Of a DNA stretch of 48,884 nucleotides, positions 47,340 through 48,884 are shown piece by piece; the first letter of the stretch is position 1, and each line of letters starts with the position of its first letter. The notes below the pieces were generated by a model, which saw nothing but the letters and a program-made list of their open reading frames with translations, was not told the DNA's origin and made no database searches. The DNA lies in NCBI GenBank assembly GCA_027624045.1, contig JAQBUE010000015.1, positions 1-48,884 on the forward strand, written 5' to 3'. Source of the DNA: Acidobacteriota bacterium. GTDB lineage: Bacteria > Acidobacteriota > Terriglobia > Bryobacterales > UBA6623. The position numbers and the translations under genes were made by a program.

Positions 47340-47529
47340 GAAAGATTCGCGGGGCAGCGTCTCTATTCCAATCTCCTATGTGACAATGGAATACTAGCAT
47401 TGTACGCGGTTCGATCAAGTACTCGCCTGGATTCACGAACGACGAGGTCTACCGACACCCTTCCGCTTTTCCTTCTGGTTCTTCCTTGCGGCCTCACGAA
47501 GCTCAAACGAGGCGAGCGGTGAACACGAC

Positions 47530-47991
47530 ATGACCCACCCAACTCTTAACCGGCATCCTGAGTCTCGCACTGGACTTTGGCCGCGATCTCTGCTGGCGGC
47601 CGGGACCGCTTTCGCGTATTGCCTTTCATTTGCCTGCGGCACGGCCGCCGAAGAACAGCAAGCGGCGCCGGTAGAAGTGCCGCTGACTTCCTTCGACTCC
47701 GGAGTGGAACTGAACGTCTCAGTTGGCTTCTTCAACGGCCGACTGCTCTTCACCAATCAGTCGGACCTGCCACTGAAGCGAATCCTCGTGGTTGTGAACG
47801 AAGGAGAGGGCGAGATTGAGTATCGAGGCGAGATGAGCGGCATGCAACCGAACTTCATGCTGCACTACTCACCCACCATTTTCTCAAACAGCGCGGGTCT
47901 CAAGCTGGACCCGAAAGCAGTTGAACTGAAGAGCGTTACGGTCTATGCGGACACCCCGCAGGGGCGGGGCCGCTGGAGCGGAAGTTACTGA
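47530..47991 (+). CDS. small exported hypothetical protein
   Basis: A 153-residue protein with an N-terminal hydrophobic segment (about 19-40) ending SFACGTAAEEQQ. The Cys could be a lipid-attachment site, although LSFAC is a weak lipobox. The remainder reads as a beta-rich domain: GVELNVSVGFFNGRLLFTNQ and LKRILVVVNEGEGEIEYRG. I do not recognise a family. It is transcribed alone, between the divergent radical SAM gene and the convergent pilin genes. The ATG at 47530 has no strong ribosome-binding site. Confidence 0.65.
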   Translation: MTHPTLNRHPESRTGLWPRSLLAAGTAFAYCLSFACGTAAEEQQAAPVEVPLTSFDSGVELNVSVGFFNGRLLFTNQSDLPLKRILVVVNEGEGEIEYRGEMSGMQPNFMLHYSPTIFSNSAGLKLDPKAVELKSVTVYADTPQGRGRWSGSY

Positions 47992-48014
47992 TTTTCGGAA
48001 ACGTGGCGGGACCG

Positions 48015-48030
48015 CCGTGGCATGCCGCGG
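48015..48030. repeat. GC-rich palindrome between convergent genes
   Basis: CCGTGG-CATG-CCGCGG can form a six-pair stem (one G-T pair). It lies between the exported hypothetical and the downstream pilin gene. No T-tract follows on either strand, so it is not a standard terminator. Confidence 0.4.
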
Positions 48031-48045
48031 CCTATCGCGACTCTT

Positions 48046-48228
48046 CTAGAGGGCGGCTACCTTCGATGTCAGGCTTCGGATCCTACTGAAGATGACGTTG
48101 ATCGAGGTGACGTACTCCGGCAGTACAGCTGAGGCCGCGACAGCGACAAACGCCGCGAGTAGTGCGTATTCAACCATATCCTGCGCTCGATCGTCGTGCC
48201 AAAGCCGGATCACGACCCATTTAGACAT
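48046..48228 (-). CDS. Flp-family type IVb pilin
   Basis: A 60-residue prepilin. It starts MSKWVVIRLWHDDRAQDMVE at 48228, with an ACAGGA ribosome-binding site; longer frames run into the upstream spacer. The class IVb pattern is present: a short basic/acidic leader, then Q-D-M-V-E-Y with Glu5 and Tyr6 and a hydrophobic helix (ALLAAFVAVAASAVLP). The residue before the cleavage site is Ala rather than the usual Gly. Flp pilins make tight-adherence pili for attachment. It is the second of a tandem pair; the tad assembly genes are not in the window. Confidence 0.9.
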   Translation of the reverse strand: MSKWVVIRLWHDDRAQDMVEYALLAAFVAVAASAVLPEYVTSINVIFSRIRSLTSKVAAL

Positions 48229-48379
48229 GGTTCCTGTTTCCTCCCCGAAATTCGAAGTCTTGAGGCACCTTCCTGGCTTGCTCCGCCCCGAGACGACCGG
48301 CAAGGCGACAAGCAGTCAACCCTGCCGGACTTCTCAGAAGCGGTCCGAGCCCGAACGTACACTCTCGTGCTCTCGATCG

Positions 48380-48565
48380 TTACTTGGCGGCCTGTGACAG
48401 AAGGCTGGCCACGCGGTTGAAGATCACACTGATGCTGTTGGCGATGTTAGGAAGAAGCGCGCCTGCCGCGACGGCGATGAAGCCCGCCAGCAGAGCGTAC
48501 TCAACCATGTCCTGTGCGCGCTCGTCTGTAGCCAGCACGCGGATGTGTTCGTAAAGTTTGACCAT
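48380..48565 (-). CDS. Flp-family type IVb pilin
   Basis: A 61-residue prepilin starting MVKLYEHIRVLATDERAQDM, with CCAGGAG ribosome-binding site 9 bases upstream. After the Ala-Gln cleavage site come Q-D-M-V-E-Y and the hydrophobic segment ALLAGFIAVAAGALLPNI. It is a close relative of the downstream pilin (shared RAQDMVEYALLA and VIF-x-R), which suggests a tandem duplication. A 151-bp spacer separates the two. Upstream, a perfect palindrome lies in the leader. Confidence 0.92.
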   Translation of the reverse strand: MVKLYEHIRVLATDERAQDMVEYALLAGFIAVAAGALLPNIANSISVIFNRVASLLSQAAK

Positions 48566-48591
48566 TGTGTTTGCTCCTGGTTTAGTTTTCC

Positions 48592-48606
48592 GGGCGGTAA
48601 CCGCCC
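48592..48606. promoter_or_regulatory. perfect palindrome in the pilin leader
   Basis: GGGCGGT-A-ACCGCCC is an inverted repeat of seven bases around one, 27-41 bases before the pilin ATG. It could be an operator for a dimeric regulator or a short hairpin in the mRNA leader. No promoter elements could be fixed around it. Confidence 0.45.
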
Positions 48607-48884
48607 TGTTTGTCGTTGTGTGTCCCAATCTCCCCGTGATACCCGTTTCCGGGACATCGCCTAAAAAGTAAGGTATTCGACTGGCACTCCCTCAGAATGG
48701 ACATGATCCGAGATTAAGGCAAGGTTCAATTTTACAAGAACTTCTCCACTATGACTTTTGGTACTCAGGTACTACGGTCTAGGTACTATGGCCGGGACGA
48801 AAGTAAGGAGGCCTAACAGCCTGTGGTGGAAGTTCCACATTGAAACAAGAGTCGATAAACTTGTTCTATGGCAATGGGACGGCG
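48607..48884. other. pilin upstream region at the window edge
   Basis: About 280 bp to the right edge. It is markedly more AT-rich than the rest of the window and contains three direct copies of GGTACT (48760, 48769 and 48782), plus an AAGGAGG at about 48803. A frame from ATG 48788 stays open to the edge but lacks a ribosome-binding site, so I do not call it. The pilin promoter probably lies here. Confidence 0.4.

Noticed and set aside
48788..48884. Open frame from ATG 48788 to the right edge
   Set aside because: No ribosome-binding site, only 32 codons visible, and unusual composition; cannot be supported.

Overview
The window looks like a chromosomal segment of a GC-rich, Gram-negative, rod-shaped bacterium, most likely an Acidobacteriota member. 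I infer this from the Oar-like TonB-dependent receptor with an N-terminal carboxypeptidase-regulatory domain, the paired secreted amidohydrolases, the long MoxR/DUF58/BatA/DUF4159/DUF4175 operon and the Flp pilins. No rRNA, tRNA, CRISPR array, prophage or insertion sequence was recognised. All functional calls come from reading translated sequence and motifs; no database search was run.

Layout. 0.1-4.2 kb (minus strand): leuC-leuD, a small unknown gene and an Nramp-related transporter. 4.3-5.2 kb: a ccmC/ccmD-like haem-handling pair. 5.2-5.6 kb: a structured non-coding stretch. 5.6-11.5 kb: the elongasome operon mreB-mreC-mreD-mrdA-rodA. 11.5-14.9 kb: a 413-bp leader and an RNase E/G gene that appears to start at CTG and carries an insertion of about 510 residues in its S1 domain. 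14.9-16.7 kb: methylthioadenosine phosphorylase and a PfkB kinase. 17.0-20.4 kb: a TonB-dependent receptor interrupted by one in-frame TAG. 20.4-22.7 kb (minus): cyclase, amidase and a GatC/AtzG-like small subunit. 22.8-24.5 kb: a long-chain acyl-CoA synthetase. 24.6-27.5 kb (minus): an Rrf2 regulator and two amidohydrolases.

27.7-42.0 kb is the most distinctive region. Eight genes run in one direction with tiny gaps or stop/start overlaps: DUF4159 protein, membrane VWA/glutamine-amidotransferase-like protein, secreted caspase-fold-like protein with the catalytic Cys apparently replaced by Ser, secreted TPR metallopeptidase-like protein, MoxR AAA+ ATPase, DUF58 protein, BatA/VWA membrane protein, and a 1297-residue DUF4175-like membrane protein with 20 perfect Gly-Gln-Gln repeats. 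Known MoxR-VWA systems suggest a chaperone-like machine acting on envelope proteins; the extra secreted members suggest a larger, poorly described envelope complex.

42.0-48.9 kb holds a small unknown protein, a histone-deacetylase-family hydrolase, a GT-C-type membrane glycosyltransferase, a methyltransferase interrupted by an in-frame TGA, an SplB-like radical SAM protein, a small exported protein and two tandem Flp-type pilins at the right edge. The two nonsense codons use different stops, so a single codon reassignment does not explain both; sequencing error or recent inactivation are the simplest explanations.
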